Positions 38,726 through 47,500 of a stretch of 49,304 nucleotides of DNA are shown piece by piece. The stretch lies in assembly GCA_964501185.1 (NCBI GenBank), contig CAZCRT010000021.1:1-49304 (forward strand). The letters are read 5' to 3'. The notes beneath the pieces were generated by a model. It made no database searches and was not told the DNA's origin. It saw only the letters and a list, made by a program, of their open reading frames with translations. This DNA is from BS150m-G50 sp964501185 [NCBI: uncultured Bacteroidia bacterium]. GTDB taxonomy: Bacteria > CAIWAD01 > BS150m-G50. Within the stretch, counting starts at the first letter, position 1. Every line of letters starts with the position of its first letter. Made by a program: the position numbers and the translations under genes.

Positions 38726-39486
38726 TACAGATTTACAGCCAGCGGGAGTTCGAGCTGATTCGGAAAGCGGCGCAGATTATTCCGCGCGCGTTTGAGATGG
38801 TCGAGCCCTATATCGTCCCGGGAGCTACAACCGGTGAGATCAATGATCGGATTGACAGGTTTATCCGGGATCATGGTGCCGTACCTGCATTTATCGGGGT
38901 TCCCGGTAGTACGGGAGTACAGCCTTTTCCTGCTGCCTGTTGTATATCGATCAATGAAGAAGTAGTACATGGAATACCGGGGCAACGGAAGCTTGAAGAA
39001 GGTGACATCGTCGGTATAGATGTTGGCACCCTGCTGAATGGCTATTATGGTGATTCGGCACGGACTTTTGCTGTAGGTGAGTGTAGTCCTGAGGCGTTGA
39101 AGCTGATGGAAGTCACACGCGAGGCGCTGTTCGCCGGTATTGCCGCCGCAGTTCCCGGAAACCGGATCGGTGATATCGGACATGCAGTGCAATCTGTGGC
39201 GGAACCACACGGTTATGGCATCGTGCGTGAGATGGTGGGACATGGTGTGGGCGGATCCCTGCATGAGGCACCGGAAGTACCGAATTTCGGTAAGGCTGGA
39301 TCAGGCCCGCTGCTCAAAACCGGCATGTGCATTGCGCTGGAACCGATGATCAACAGTGGCCGTGACGCCATCAGAGTTCGCCCTGATGGTTGGACCATAG
39401 TTACCGCGGATGGATCGTTGTCAGCTCATTTTGAGCATCAGATACAGATCACCGGGGACAAACCGCAAATATTGACGGGGATCTAA
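38722..39486 (+). CDS. map: Methionine aminopeptidase, type I
   Basis: 254 aa, no N-terminal extension. Metal ligands D100 (GIDVG), D111 (GDSART), H174 (VGHGVGG), E207 (IALEPM) and E238 (FEHQI); catalytic-pocket H83 (VVHGIPG). Removes initiator Met from ribosomal and other proteins. Typical adk-map-infA context. Confidence 0.97.
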   Translation: MIQIYSQREFELIRKAAQIIPRAFEMVEPYIVPGATTGEINDRIDRFIRDHGAVPAFIGVPGSTGVQPFPAACCISINEEVVHGIPGQRKLEEGDIVGIDVGTLLNGYYGDSARTFAVGECSPEALKLMEVTREALFAGIAAAVPGNRIGDIGHAVQSVAEPHGYGIVREMVGHGVGGSLHEAPEVPNFGKAGSGPLLKTGMCIALEPMINSGRDAIRVRPDGWTIVTADGSLSAHFEHQIQITGDKPQILTGI

Positions 39487-39704
39487 TGGCCAAAGAAGGT
39501 GTCATCAAGAGCGAGGGAGTGATTGAAGAGACTCTCCCGAACGCGACTTTTAAAGTCAAAATTGAGAACGGGCATGTAATTCTGGCTCACATTTCGGGCA
39601 AGATGCGTATGCATTTTATCAAGATATTACCTGGCGATAAGGTGACAGTGGAAATATCACCTTATGACCTGTCCAGAGGACGCATAGTTTTCCGTCACAA
39701 GTAG
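39486..39704 (+). CDS. infA: Translation initiation factor IF-1
   Basis: 72 aa OB-fold protein: [56 protein letters not shown]. Start overlaps the map stop by one base (TAATG). Confidence 0.98.
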   Translation: MAKEGVIKSEGVIEETLPNATFKVKIENGHVILAHISGKMRMHFIKILPGDKVTVEISPYDLSRGRIVFRHK

Positions 39705-39713
39705 GACGCTATT

Positions 39714-39827
39714 ATGAAAGTAAGAGCTTCAGTAAAAAAGATATGCGAGCACTGTAAAATTATCCGCCGTAAGGGTGTGGTGAGAGTGATCTGCAAGAAC
39801 CCTAAGCATAAGCAGCGGCAAGGCTAA
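39714..39827 (+). CDS. rpmJ: 50S ribosomal protein L36, zinc-binding form
   Basis: 37 aa. [15 protein letters not shown] start; zinc ligands C11, C14, C27 and H32 present. Sits between infA and rpsM as in most bacteria; it is the smallest protein gene in the window. Confidence 0.97.
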   Translation: MKVRASVKKICEHCKIIRRKGVVRVICKNPKHKQRQG

Positions 39828-39845
39828 AGGAAAAAGGAGGCAGAT

Positions 39846-40217
39846 TTGGCGCGCATTGCTGGAATCGATTTACCTCGTGAAAAAAGAGTAGAAATCGGTC
39901 TGACATACATATACGGTATTGGTCGCTCCAGGGCGGTTGAGATTCTGACGAAAGCTGGAGTCAGCCCGGATATCAAGGTACGTGATTTAACTGATGACGA
40001 TACTGCCAGGATCAGGAGTATCATCACCAGTGATTACACTATCGAAGGTAACCTGCGAACCGAAACCACCATGAACATCAAGCGATTGATGGACGTCGGT
40101 TGCTACCGTGGCTTACGCCACCGTCGTGGACTGCCGGTACATGGTCAGAACACCAAGAATAACGCTCGCACCCGTAAAGGCCGGAAGCGGTCTCCAGGTG
40201 CGGTCAAGAAGTCATAA
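39846..40217 (+). CDS. rpsM: 30S ribosomal protein S13
   Basis: 123 aa from TTG 39846 with GGAGG upstream. [25 protein letters not shown] start, [26 protein letters not shown] end. Head protein forming intersubunit bridges. Confidence 0.97.
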   Translation: MARIAGIDLPREKRVEIGLTYIYGIGRSRAVEILTKAGVSPDIKVRDLTDDDTARIRSIITSDYTIEGNLRTETTMNIKRLMDVGCYRGLRHRRGLPVHGQNTKNNARTRKGRKRSPGAVKKS

Positions 40218-40229
40218 GCGGAGGATCAC

Positions 40230-40628
40230 TTGGCTAAGACACCCAAGAGTAAGGGTAAGGTTAAGAAGAAGAATAAGGTTGAAGCAAATGGCCGGGCTTT
40301 TGTCAAGGCTACCTTCAACAATACTATCGTCTCCCTTACAGACAACTATGGCAATGTGATTGCCTGGGCTTCGGGCGGAATTGAAAATCGTTTCAAGGGT
40401 TCCCGTAAGAATACCGCCTTTGCCTCACAGATGGCAACTGAAGGCGCTGTAAAACGGGCCATGGATCTTGGTTTACGCAAGGTGGCCGTGTTTGTTAAGG
40501 GACCGGGACCCGGTCGTGACGCGGCGATCCGTACGCTGCAGAACGCCGGTTTGCAGGTGGTGTCAATCAAAGATGTGACACCTCTCCCACACAACGGTTG
40601 TCGTCCGAAAAAGAAACGTAGAATATAG
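40230..40628 (+). CDS. rpsK: 30S ribosomal protein S11
   Basis: 132 aa from TTG 40230 (GGAGG upstream). [64 protein letters not shown]. Lysine-rich N-terminus. Platform protein near the mRNA exit. Confidence 0.97.
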   Translation: MAKTPKSKGKVKKKNKVEANGRAFVKATFNNTIVSLTDNYGNVIAWASGGIENRFKGSRKNTAFASQMATEGAVKRAMDLGLRKVAVFVKGPGPGRDAAIRTLQNAGLQVVSIKDVTPLPHNGCRPKKKRRI

Positions 40629-40645
40629 ACTGGAGGTTCAACAGC

Positions 40646-41281
40646 ATGGCGCGTTACCGTGATCCGGTATGCAAGCTTTGCCGTCGCGAAGGCTTAAAGC
40701 TTTACCTGAAGGGGGACCGTTGTCAGTCTCCGAAATGCCCACTAGAAGGGCGCAAAATTCAGCCCCCTGGAGAACATGGGCTGGACCGTCGTCGTCCCAA
40801 GAAGACGGAGTATGGACTGCAGCTGCGTGAGAAACAGAAGATTCGCCGTTTTTACGGCATTCTCGAGAAGCAGTTCCGTCTCTATTACAAGAAGGCCAGC
40901 CAGATGAAAGGTGTTACCGGTGAAAATCTCCTGGTGATGCTGGAGTCTCGTATGGACAATGTAGTATACCGCATCGGTTTTGCGCCGTCGCGGGCTGCAG
41001 CCCGACAGATGGTTCGTCATCGTCATTTTCTGGTTAACGGTAAGACAGTGGATATTCCATCCGCTCAGGCCAAACCGGGTGATGTGATTCGTGTGCGTGA
41101 CAGGAGCCGTAAGATTGAGTTGATCCATGAATCGATGAAGAAGGTTCGTGAAGGATCACTCCCGGAATTCCTGGATCTGGACAAGGCCAAGATGGAAGGA
41201 ATCTATAAGTCGATTCCGACCCGTGATCAGGTCCAGGTTGATGCTAACGAGCAACTGGTTGTAGAGCTTTACTCCAAGTAA
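40646..41281 (+). CDS. rpsD: 30S ribosomal protein S4, zinc-binding form
   Basis: 211 aa. Zinc ligands C9, C12, C26 and C31. PGEHGLDRRRPKKTEYGLQLREKQK read in parts, and the S4 RNA-binding domain MLESRMDNVVYRIGFAPSRAAARQMVRHRHFLVNG. Nucleates 30S assembly; autoregulates the alpha operon in E. coli. Confidence 0.97.
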   Translation: MARYRDPVCKLCRREGLKLYLKGDRCQSPKCPLEGRKIQPPGEHGLDRRRPKKTEYGLQLREKQKIRRFYGILEKQFRLYYKKASQMKGVTGENLLVMLESRMDNVVYRIGFAPSRAAARQMVRHRHFLVNGKTVDIPSAQAKPGDVIRVRDRSRKIELIHESMKKVREGSLPEFLDLDKAKMEGIYKSIPTRDQVQVDANEQLVVELYSK

Positions 41282-41292
41282 GAGGGCAGACT

Positions 41293-42285
41293 ATGAACAA
41301 CCTGACACCACAGATGCCGGAAGTAATCGAGCTGGAAGAGTTTTCCTATTCCAGCAACTACGGCAAGTTTATCGTACAGCCGCTGGAGCGGGGATTCGGT
41401 GTCACGCTGGGGAATACATTCCGGCGTATCATGCTTTCCTCGATTCAGGGCGCAGCAATTACTTCGATTAAAATCGACGGTATACATCACGAGTTTTCCA
41501 GTATCAAGGGAGTCTCTGAAGATGTTACCGATATCGTTTTGAATCTCAAGCAGGTCCAGGTGAAATTGCTGAGCCGGAGACCGGAAAAGATCTATCTGAA
41601 GTTATCCGGTGACCATGAGTTTACCGCGGCTGACATCCAGAGTGCCTCTGCAGAAGTAGAAGTGCTGAATCCGGAGCATCATATTGCCACCCTCAACAAG
41701 GGTGCCAAGCTCGATATGGAAATGACCATTAATCGAGGCCGTGGCTATCTTCCCGCGGATGAGGTACAGACCAGTGATGCACCGATAGACACTATCGCCA
41801 TCGATGCGCTCTTTTCACCGGTTACCAACGTGACTTTCCGGGTTGAGAATACCCGTGTCGGTCATCGTACCGATTATGAGCGGTTGATTATGGAAGTATG
41901 GACCAACGGGTCTATCACTCCTGACGATTGTCTTACCTGGGCCGGGCGTGTTCTGCGTGAACATGTTCAGCTGTTTATCAACTTCGACCTGCAACCGGAT
42001 GAGGTTGAGGAGCCGATCGTTGACGAGCATGCACTTGAGATCAAAAAGCTGCTCAAGAAACCGGTTGAAGAGCTGGAACTTTCAGTAAGGGCCGCTAATT
42101 GTATCAAGGAAGCCAAGATCAAGACAATCAAGGACCTGGTCGGCCGTACAGAGAGCGATATGTTGAAGTTCAAGAATTTCGGCAAGAAGTCGCTGGAAGC
42201 TCTGACCAGAGTTTTACGGGCCAAGGGGCTCGATTTCGGTATGGATTTGCAGAAGTACCTCACCGATGAGGAAGACGGGGAATAG
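41293..42285 (+). CDS. rpoA: DNA-directed RNA polymerase subunit alpha
   Basis: 330 aa. The N-terminal dimerisation domain includes YGKFIVQPLERGFGVTLGNTFRRIMLSS and GAKLDMEMTINRGRGY. After a linker (~235-250) the C-terminal domain has the helix-hairpin-helix LSVRAANCIKEAKIKTIKDLV ... FGKKSLEAL used for UP elements and activators. Confidence 0.97.
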   Translation: MNNLTPQMPEVIELEEFSYSSNYGKFIVQPLERGFGVTLGNTFRRIMLSSIQGAAITSIKIDGIHHEFSSIKGVSEDVTDIVLNLKQVQVKLLSRRPEKIYLKLSGDHEFTAADIQSASAEVEVLNPEHHIATLNKGAKLDMEMTINRGRGYLPADEVQTSDAPIDTIAIDALFSPVTNVTFRVENTRVGHRTDYERLIMEVWTNGSITPDDCLTWAGRVLREHVQLFINFDLQPDEVEEPIVDEHALEIKKLLKKPVEELELSVRAANCIKEAKIKTIKDLVGRTESDMLKFKNFGKKSLEALTRVLRAKGLDFGMDLQKYLTDEEDGE

Positions 42286-42300
42286 AACCAGGGATTTATC

Positions 42301-42690
42301 ATGAGACATTTTAAACGCGGTCGTAAGCTCAACCGTACAGCAGCACATCGCAAGGCGCTGATGGCTAATCTGGCGATTGCTCTGATTCAGCATAAGCGGA
42401 TCAAAACCACCACCGCAAAAGCAAAGGAACTGCGTGGATACGCAGAGCGAATGGTAACCTTTGCCAAGAAAAACACTATCGCAGCCAGGCGTGAAGTATA
42501 CAAGCGTGTCAATGATCGCACTGCGGTCAAAGAGCTGTTTGATAATATTGGCCCGCAATACATGGAGCGTCCCGGTGGTTACACACGTGTGATCAAACTT
42601 GGACATCGGCGCGGTGACAATGCCGAACAGGCTATCATTGAATTTGTCGGGTTCGAGTCTTTCGATTCAATTTCCAGCAAGGAAGATTAA
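42301..42690 (+). CDS. rplQ: 50S ribosomal protein L17
   Basis: 129 aa. MRHFKRGRKLNRTAAHRKALM, LIQHKRIKTTTAKAKELRGYAERMV (read in parts), and PGGYTRVIKLGHRRGDNAEQAIIEFV. Last gene of the alpha operon, followed by a clear terminator. Confidence 0.97.
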   Translation: MRHFKRGRKLNRTAAHRKALMANLAIALIQHKRIKTTTAKAKELRGYAERMVTFAKKNTIAARREVYKRVNDRTAVKELFDNIGPQYMERPGGYTRVIKLGHRRGDNAEQAIIEFVGFESFDSISSKED

Positions 42691-42720
42691 TCCGCCGGAT
42701 TGACCGATAAGAGAATTCTG

Positions 42721-42755
42721 AAGGGGCTGTATCATTAAGATGCGGCCCCTTTTTT
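42721..42755 (+). terminator. Intrinsic terminator of the ribosomal block
   Basis: AAGGGGCTGTATC (42721-42733) folds on GATGCGGCCCC (42739-42749) with two G-T wobbles and an ATTAA loop, followed by TTTTTT (42750-42755). It starts 31 nt after the rplQ stop and closes the long operon. Confidence 0.92.
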
Positions 42756-42871
42756 GTATCCTGCCCATTTCACCCCTACTTGCCAAAGGGGCGCTGATTT
42801 CCTATATTGCGACTAAGAACCACTGCTGCAGCAGAGTGGCAATACCATTCATCATGCAACCGGAGGTGACA

Positions 42872-43561
42872 ATGAGCAAGCTGACACAGGCTGCGGAACG
42901 GATGGTTACCCGTCAGGTACAGCTCTGGGGGATGCAACAGTCAAGCAGGAGATCCGGAACGAAACTCCCGGTTATAACTATTTCACGTGAGTACGGTTGT
43001 GATGGCTGGTCGCTGGCTGAGGAGCTGGGGCAGCATTTGAGTAGTGACCAATGGGAATGGCTGGTCTACGGCCGGGAACTGCTGGAAGAGATCGCTTCCG
43101 ATATGAATGTCTCAACACAATTGCTGGAGGGATTCGCTGACGGGCAGCTGAACGACCTGCGGGACTATCTGGAGACTACTTTTGGTGTGCATCCGGAAAC
43201 CCTGACCCTGTTTCATCGTATTGTTAAGAATATCAGGGCACTGGGGAGAAAAGGGGGCATTATCATTGTGGGTCGTGGTGCAAACTTCATTACGCGTGAT
43301 ATCCCCGGATCACTCCACTTCAGGATTGTTGCCGAGCGGGAGTGGCGGGTTGCCCGGATATCCCGTGGGCAGGATATTCCAATGGTAGAGGCTCAGACTC
43401 TGGTCAACAGGAGTGATCGAACCCGCCGCAGCTTCATCCAGGACACTTTTGGCCGTTCTATCGACGATCCGCTGGGATATACGATGGTGCTGAACAACCA
43501 GCTGCTGGGCAGGGAGGAGATGGTGCGGTTGGTGATAAGTATGGTTTCTGGAAACATATGA
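42872..43561 (+). CDS. Cytidylate kinase-like protein
   Basis: 229 aa from ATG 42872 (GGAGG 5 nt upstream); an in-frame ATG at 42740 lies inside the terminator and is rejected. The P-loop-like opening ITISREYGCDGWSLAEELGQHL and IIVGRGANFITRDIPGSLHFRIVAEREWRVARI match the cytidylate-kinase-like family (Pfam Cytidylate_kin2, as recalled), which resembles CMP kinase but whose substrate is mostly unknown. Not canonical Cmk. Convergent with the next gene; no convincing terminator between them. Confidence 0.75.
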   Translation: MSKLTQAAERMVTRQVQLWGMQQSSRRSGTKLPVITISREYGCDGWSLAEELGQHLSSDQWEWLVYGRELLEEIASDMNVSTQLLEGFADGQLNDLRDYLETTFGVHPETLTLFHRIVKNIRALGRKGGIIIVGRGANFITRDIPGSLHFRIVAEREWRVARISRGQDIPMVEAQTLVNRSDRTRRSFIQDTFGRSIDDPLGYTMVLNNQLLGREEMVRLVISMVSGNI

Positions 43562-43728
43562 TGCGTAAAAAGGGGCAGCCTCAACCGTACAGCTATAACG
43601 ATTAAACCTCCTGTCAGGTTGTTGCGCCTGCGACCGGCAAGGTCTCAGATGGGACTGCCACTCCAGTTACTATGAACATGTGCGATTCAATTTTTAACTG
43701 AACTTCAATATGATCCATCCGGTCATCA

Positions 43729-44421
43729 TCAATAGTGATCCAGCACTATGTAATAGAACCTCCGGCCTTCACCCGGTGAATCCAGATCAAAATAGAAAGT
43801 ATCCGGTGTTACTGCGATCTCTGCGAAACCACTGTAGGGTTCCGGGGATTTGAAGACCCGGAAAAAATTGGAATTGATTACTCTGTCCCAGGTGAGCAGT
43901 GCTTCCTCAGATGGGAATATAATTTCGATATCCAGGTGCGGCATCTGACATATCTGGTGTTCGAGATCTGTCGTTGAAATATCCAGCGGCATGTTGTCCA
44001 CATCACGGAAAATCGCATTGTTGATAGCGAGCGTTTCAATACCGCAATCCAGCCCATGCAGGAATATACTCAGGATAACACCCGGTCCACCCACTGACTC
44101 CCCCACTCCCAGTAGCACATGATCAATGTGCAGGTAGCTGTTCGGTCCGTTGATATTGTTCGTCCACCAGAGGACTGTGGGTGGGTTCATCAGGAATACC
44201 GGACCCTCGAGCATCGAAAAGAGTTCAACCAGATCGCTGTTATAACTGAGATCGAGGGAGTAACCCCGCAAATCATCCACCGCTGCGTCAATTACGAAAT
44301 CAACTTTGACTACTGTGCCGATCTCAGCCACCAGCGAATCAATGACCACCGTCATCTGTTGTGCCTGGAGAAGTTGCAGCTGCAGTAACATACCGATGAT
44401 CACAACGCAGAGTATTTTCAT
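43729..44421 (-). CDS. Secreted cohesin-like/FN3-like protein
   Basis: 230 aa from ATG 44421, chosen for GGGAG upstream and the signal peptide MKILCVVIIGMLLQLQLLQA. Residues ~22-150 have the cohesin-like pattern (VVKVDFVIDAAVDDLRGYSLDLSYNSDLVELFS, then GGPGVILSIFLHGL, LAINNAIFRDVDN, read in parts). Residues ~158-230 look like an FN3 module (ALLTWDRVINSNFFRVFKS ... RRFYYIVL). No T9SS sorting domain. It lies downstream of the large modular protein on the same strand, separated by stem-loop array copy 2, so may share its transcript. Binding partner unknown. Confidence 0.6.
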   Translation of the reverse strand: MKILCVVIIGMLLQLQLLQAQQMTVVIDSLVAEIGTVVKVDFVIDAAVDDLRGYSLDLSYNSDLVELFSMLEGPVFLMNPPTVLWWTNNINGPNSYLHIDHVLLGVGESVGGPGVILSIFLHGLDCGIETLAINNAIFRDVDNMPLDISTTDLEHQICQMPHLDIEIIFPSEEALLTWDRVINSNFFRVFKSPEPYSGFAEIAVTPDTFYFDLDSPGEGRRFYYIVLDHY

Positions 44422-44450
44422 GATATTCTCCCTTTCATTCAATGTTAAAA

Positions 44451-44568
44451 GCACTCGCTGGGGCGCACCCTGGGAGTCGTTGAACTCCTTTCTGGATGCG
44501 CCCGACGAGTGCTACTTCTTCGAAGTAGCTTGGCAGTTTGGATAAACCAAACTGCACACATTCAAACA
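44451..44568 (-). repeat. Post-stop stem-loop array, copy 2
   Basis: Read on the minus strand it begins 13 nt after the stop of the 1395-residue gene. Hairpin 1: GCAGTTTGG (44533-44541) with CCAAACTGC (44547-44555). Hairpin 2: GCTACTTC (44511-44518) with GAAGTAGC (44522-44529). Hairpin 3: a long imperfect palindrome with outer arms GCACTCG (44451-44457) and CGAGTGC (44506-44512), inner GGCGCACC/GGATGCGCC, and a GGAGT/ACTCC tip. It precedes the ribosome site of the cohesin-like gene. No U-tract. Confidence 0.8.
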
Positions 44569-47500
44569 CTATTTTACTAATAGCATTTTCTGCAGGTCAT
44601 TAAATTCGCCGGCCTGTAGAGAATAGAAATAAAGACCACTTGCCAGACTGCTGCCGTTAAAACTGACGCTGTAACGGCCTGCTGGTTGTGAATCATTCAC
44701 CAGGGTTGCTACCTGCTGGCCCAGTGAGTTGTAAACCAGCAATTCTACCTGTACTGTTTCCGCCAGATCATAGTTGATCGTGGTGACCGGGTTGAACGGA
44801 TTCGGATAGTTCTGCGCCAGGCTGAATTCAGCCGGGATTGTGCCACTATCCTGGAAGTCAACCGGCAGCGAGTTGTTTTCTGCACCGCGGGCATCGATAG
44901 CTATTACCTGTAACTCTCCAGGTTCAGCTTCCATCTGGAACTGCAGTTGTACAACTGTTTCACCTGTCCTCAACTCACCCATTGCGGCCAGATCGACTAT
45001 CCAGCCGGTTGGAGTGGCATAGGTGAGCGCCAGCATGTCATTTACCTGGACTGAGATGAGTTGCCGTGTGGTGACCAGCTCAAGGCTCATCGCGAACAGT
45101 GTTCCGCTGACAACCAGCTCACAACCTTCAGGATCGTCATACAGTCTTACCATCAGTCCCTCATCAGCCTGCGGCTGCTCATCCTTGGCCCACAATGGCC
45201 AGTTACTGGTGAACGGAGTAGGTGGCCCACTGGCCCTGTAGTTCATTGCCATGACGATAAGGTCCTCGAAGTTGACCAGTCCATCAGGACCGGGCAGACC
45301 GAAGCGTCCCCAGTCAGATGTCGGGGCCACATCCAGCTCGTCAGAAACTGTCGCCTGTGAGATCGTTCCATAGTGGATTGAAAGCGCTGCCAGATCACCA
45401 GCTCCGACATTGCAGTCATATGGTACGAACCAGTCACCGAGGAAGTAGTTGGTGGCGGCAGCCGGATCGCTCTCCGCGGGTGGGTTGATGCTGTCTATCG
45501 CGATCAGCTTATAATCATAGACAGCACGGTCAGCCATGCTGGTCTCGTCCCATGTTCCAAGATTATCATCGTCGTATGAGGTAATTCCACCCGGCAGCGG
45601 AATCATGGTGCTGTAGCTCCCGCTTGCCCCGGGCAGACCACCGGTTCCACCAACATAGTCATAGTAGTAGGGATAGGGAACCCGCTTTTCGCGCCACAGT
45701 TCATAGGAGTCATGTTCGGTGGCGGCAGTCCATTCCAGGTGTACCATGGCACAACGGGGTGCCGCGGTCAGGTCGGCCGGTGGTGTGGGTGGCAGACGAT
45801 CGAGATGGAAATCCCAGCTGGCGCCGTCAGTATAATATCCCACATCATCCCAGCAGCGGAAGTTGACAGTGTAGTCCCCATCCGGTATACCACTGACATC
45901 CATCGTCCAGTTACCGGACCAGGTAGGACCGGGGATATCAGGACCCTCAGCAAAATCCCAGGCATAGCCAACGATTTCATAACTGATTCTATGCAGATTG
46001 ACATTGTCCGATGCGTCAAAGTAAATAGTGGGATCGGCGTTGATGTTTGAGTTAACGGGTGGAACTACTACAAACGGAACTGGCGGTGAATGATCGACGT
46101 TGATGTAGATATCGTTACCACCGGCAGCATTTATCGGCGCATTATCGGGATTACGCATTACAACCTGGTCGATATGCACGATTGTACCGGGAATCACATC
46201 CTCTGCCAGGCCATCGAAGGTTACACTGAAGAGAGTGTGCCCGCCCTGGACGCCGTCAGTAATACCTGTGATATACCAGGTGATCTCCAGCATGCCATCA
46301 GGATTGTTCAGCAGGTTGCTCATCAGGTGATCGTCACCTCCGGCCGGATCATAGATCTGGGTCACTGCCACCGGATCCACTACCAGCGGATCATAAGCGA
46401 TGAAGGCGGTGGTGGCACGCCAGTTTTCGGTAGGTGTAGCCATCACAAGGTCGTAGGTCACCGTTGCCTGGTATTGCAGCGGATCATGTTCCGGTGTCTG
46501 CACACCCGGGTCATCCACAGAGATATGATAGAAGTCTGCTGTCTGGTTCAACTGGTAACCATCGGAAAAGTACCAGGGATCGAAGAGGATATCCCCGATT
46601 GCGGTAGTACCGGTTCCAGCAGGATTCAGAGAAGCATGGTATGGACCGCTTACATCACCCCACCAGTTGCCTCGAGCATCGAAATCTCCGCTGGTGTATG
46701 TCGCAACAGGCGCACCAATTGGACTCATACTGCTGATGGCGAAGTTGCTGCAGCCGCTGAAGTCATTATTGTGAGCTGAACCGGCAGGTGCAGCATATGT
46801 GTCCAGACCTGGGCACCAGATTCCCTGATAGCAGTTATCAAAGACATTGTCATAAACATTGATGGTGTTGATTGCCCAGCACTGTAGGCCCTGACCTTCA
46901 CCCCAACTGTTTTGAGCGATAGTCATAGTATTGTTGTAGAAATTAAGGGTTTGCACGCGATTGGTTTCATAGCAGGCCCAGGCATCAGAAGGACTACTGA
47001 AATTCTCGTTGATGTTTTCCCAGACATTATCGTGTACATTGGCCACGGTTGTATAGCTGGTGGAAAGACCGCGAAAAGAGATGGCCCCGTCACATTCATG
47101 AATGTAATTATAGGCGAAAGTAACGGTTCCCATGGCCGATCCATCACCTCCACTACCACTCCTGGAATCCAGCAGCGACCATCGTGCAACATCCTTGAAT
47201 TCACAATAGGTGATGGTGGGATCACCTTCCAGTTGTCCACCGGAGTAAGCGTGCAGGCTTAGGGCTGGCGCTCCCCCATCAATCAGACAGTGATCCATCG
47301 TGAAGTCAGTATTCACCCCGATCGCACGGATAACAGAAGAACCACCTGCGTCACCTGTGATATTGAGATGCTGCAGCGTGACACCGCTGACACCGGCTGC
47401 AAGTGATACACCGCCGGTCAGGTAGGTTTGCAGCATGCCTGCGCCGATGAGAGAGAGATTATTGGTTCCGATGGTCAATGATAGCGGGTATGTTCCCGCC

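Noticed and set aside
42740-42871. N-terminal 44-codon extension of the cytidylate-kinase-like gene
   Set aside because: It would start inside the rplQ terminator and has no homology; ATG 42872 has a good GGAGG site.
43562-43728. Terminator between the convergent kinase-like and cohesin-like genes
   Set aside because: Only a 5-bp stem (43605-43620) without a T-run was found.
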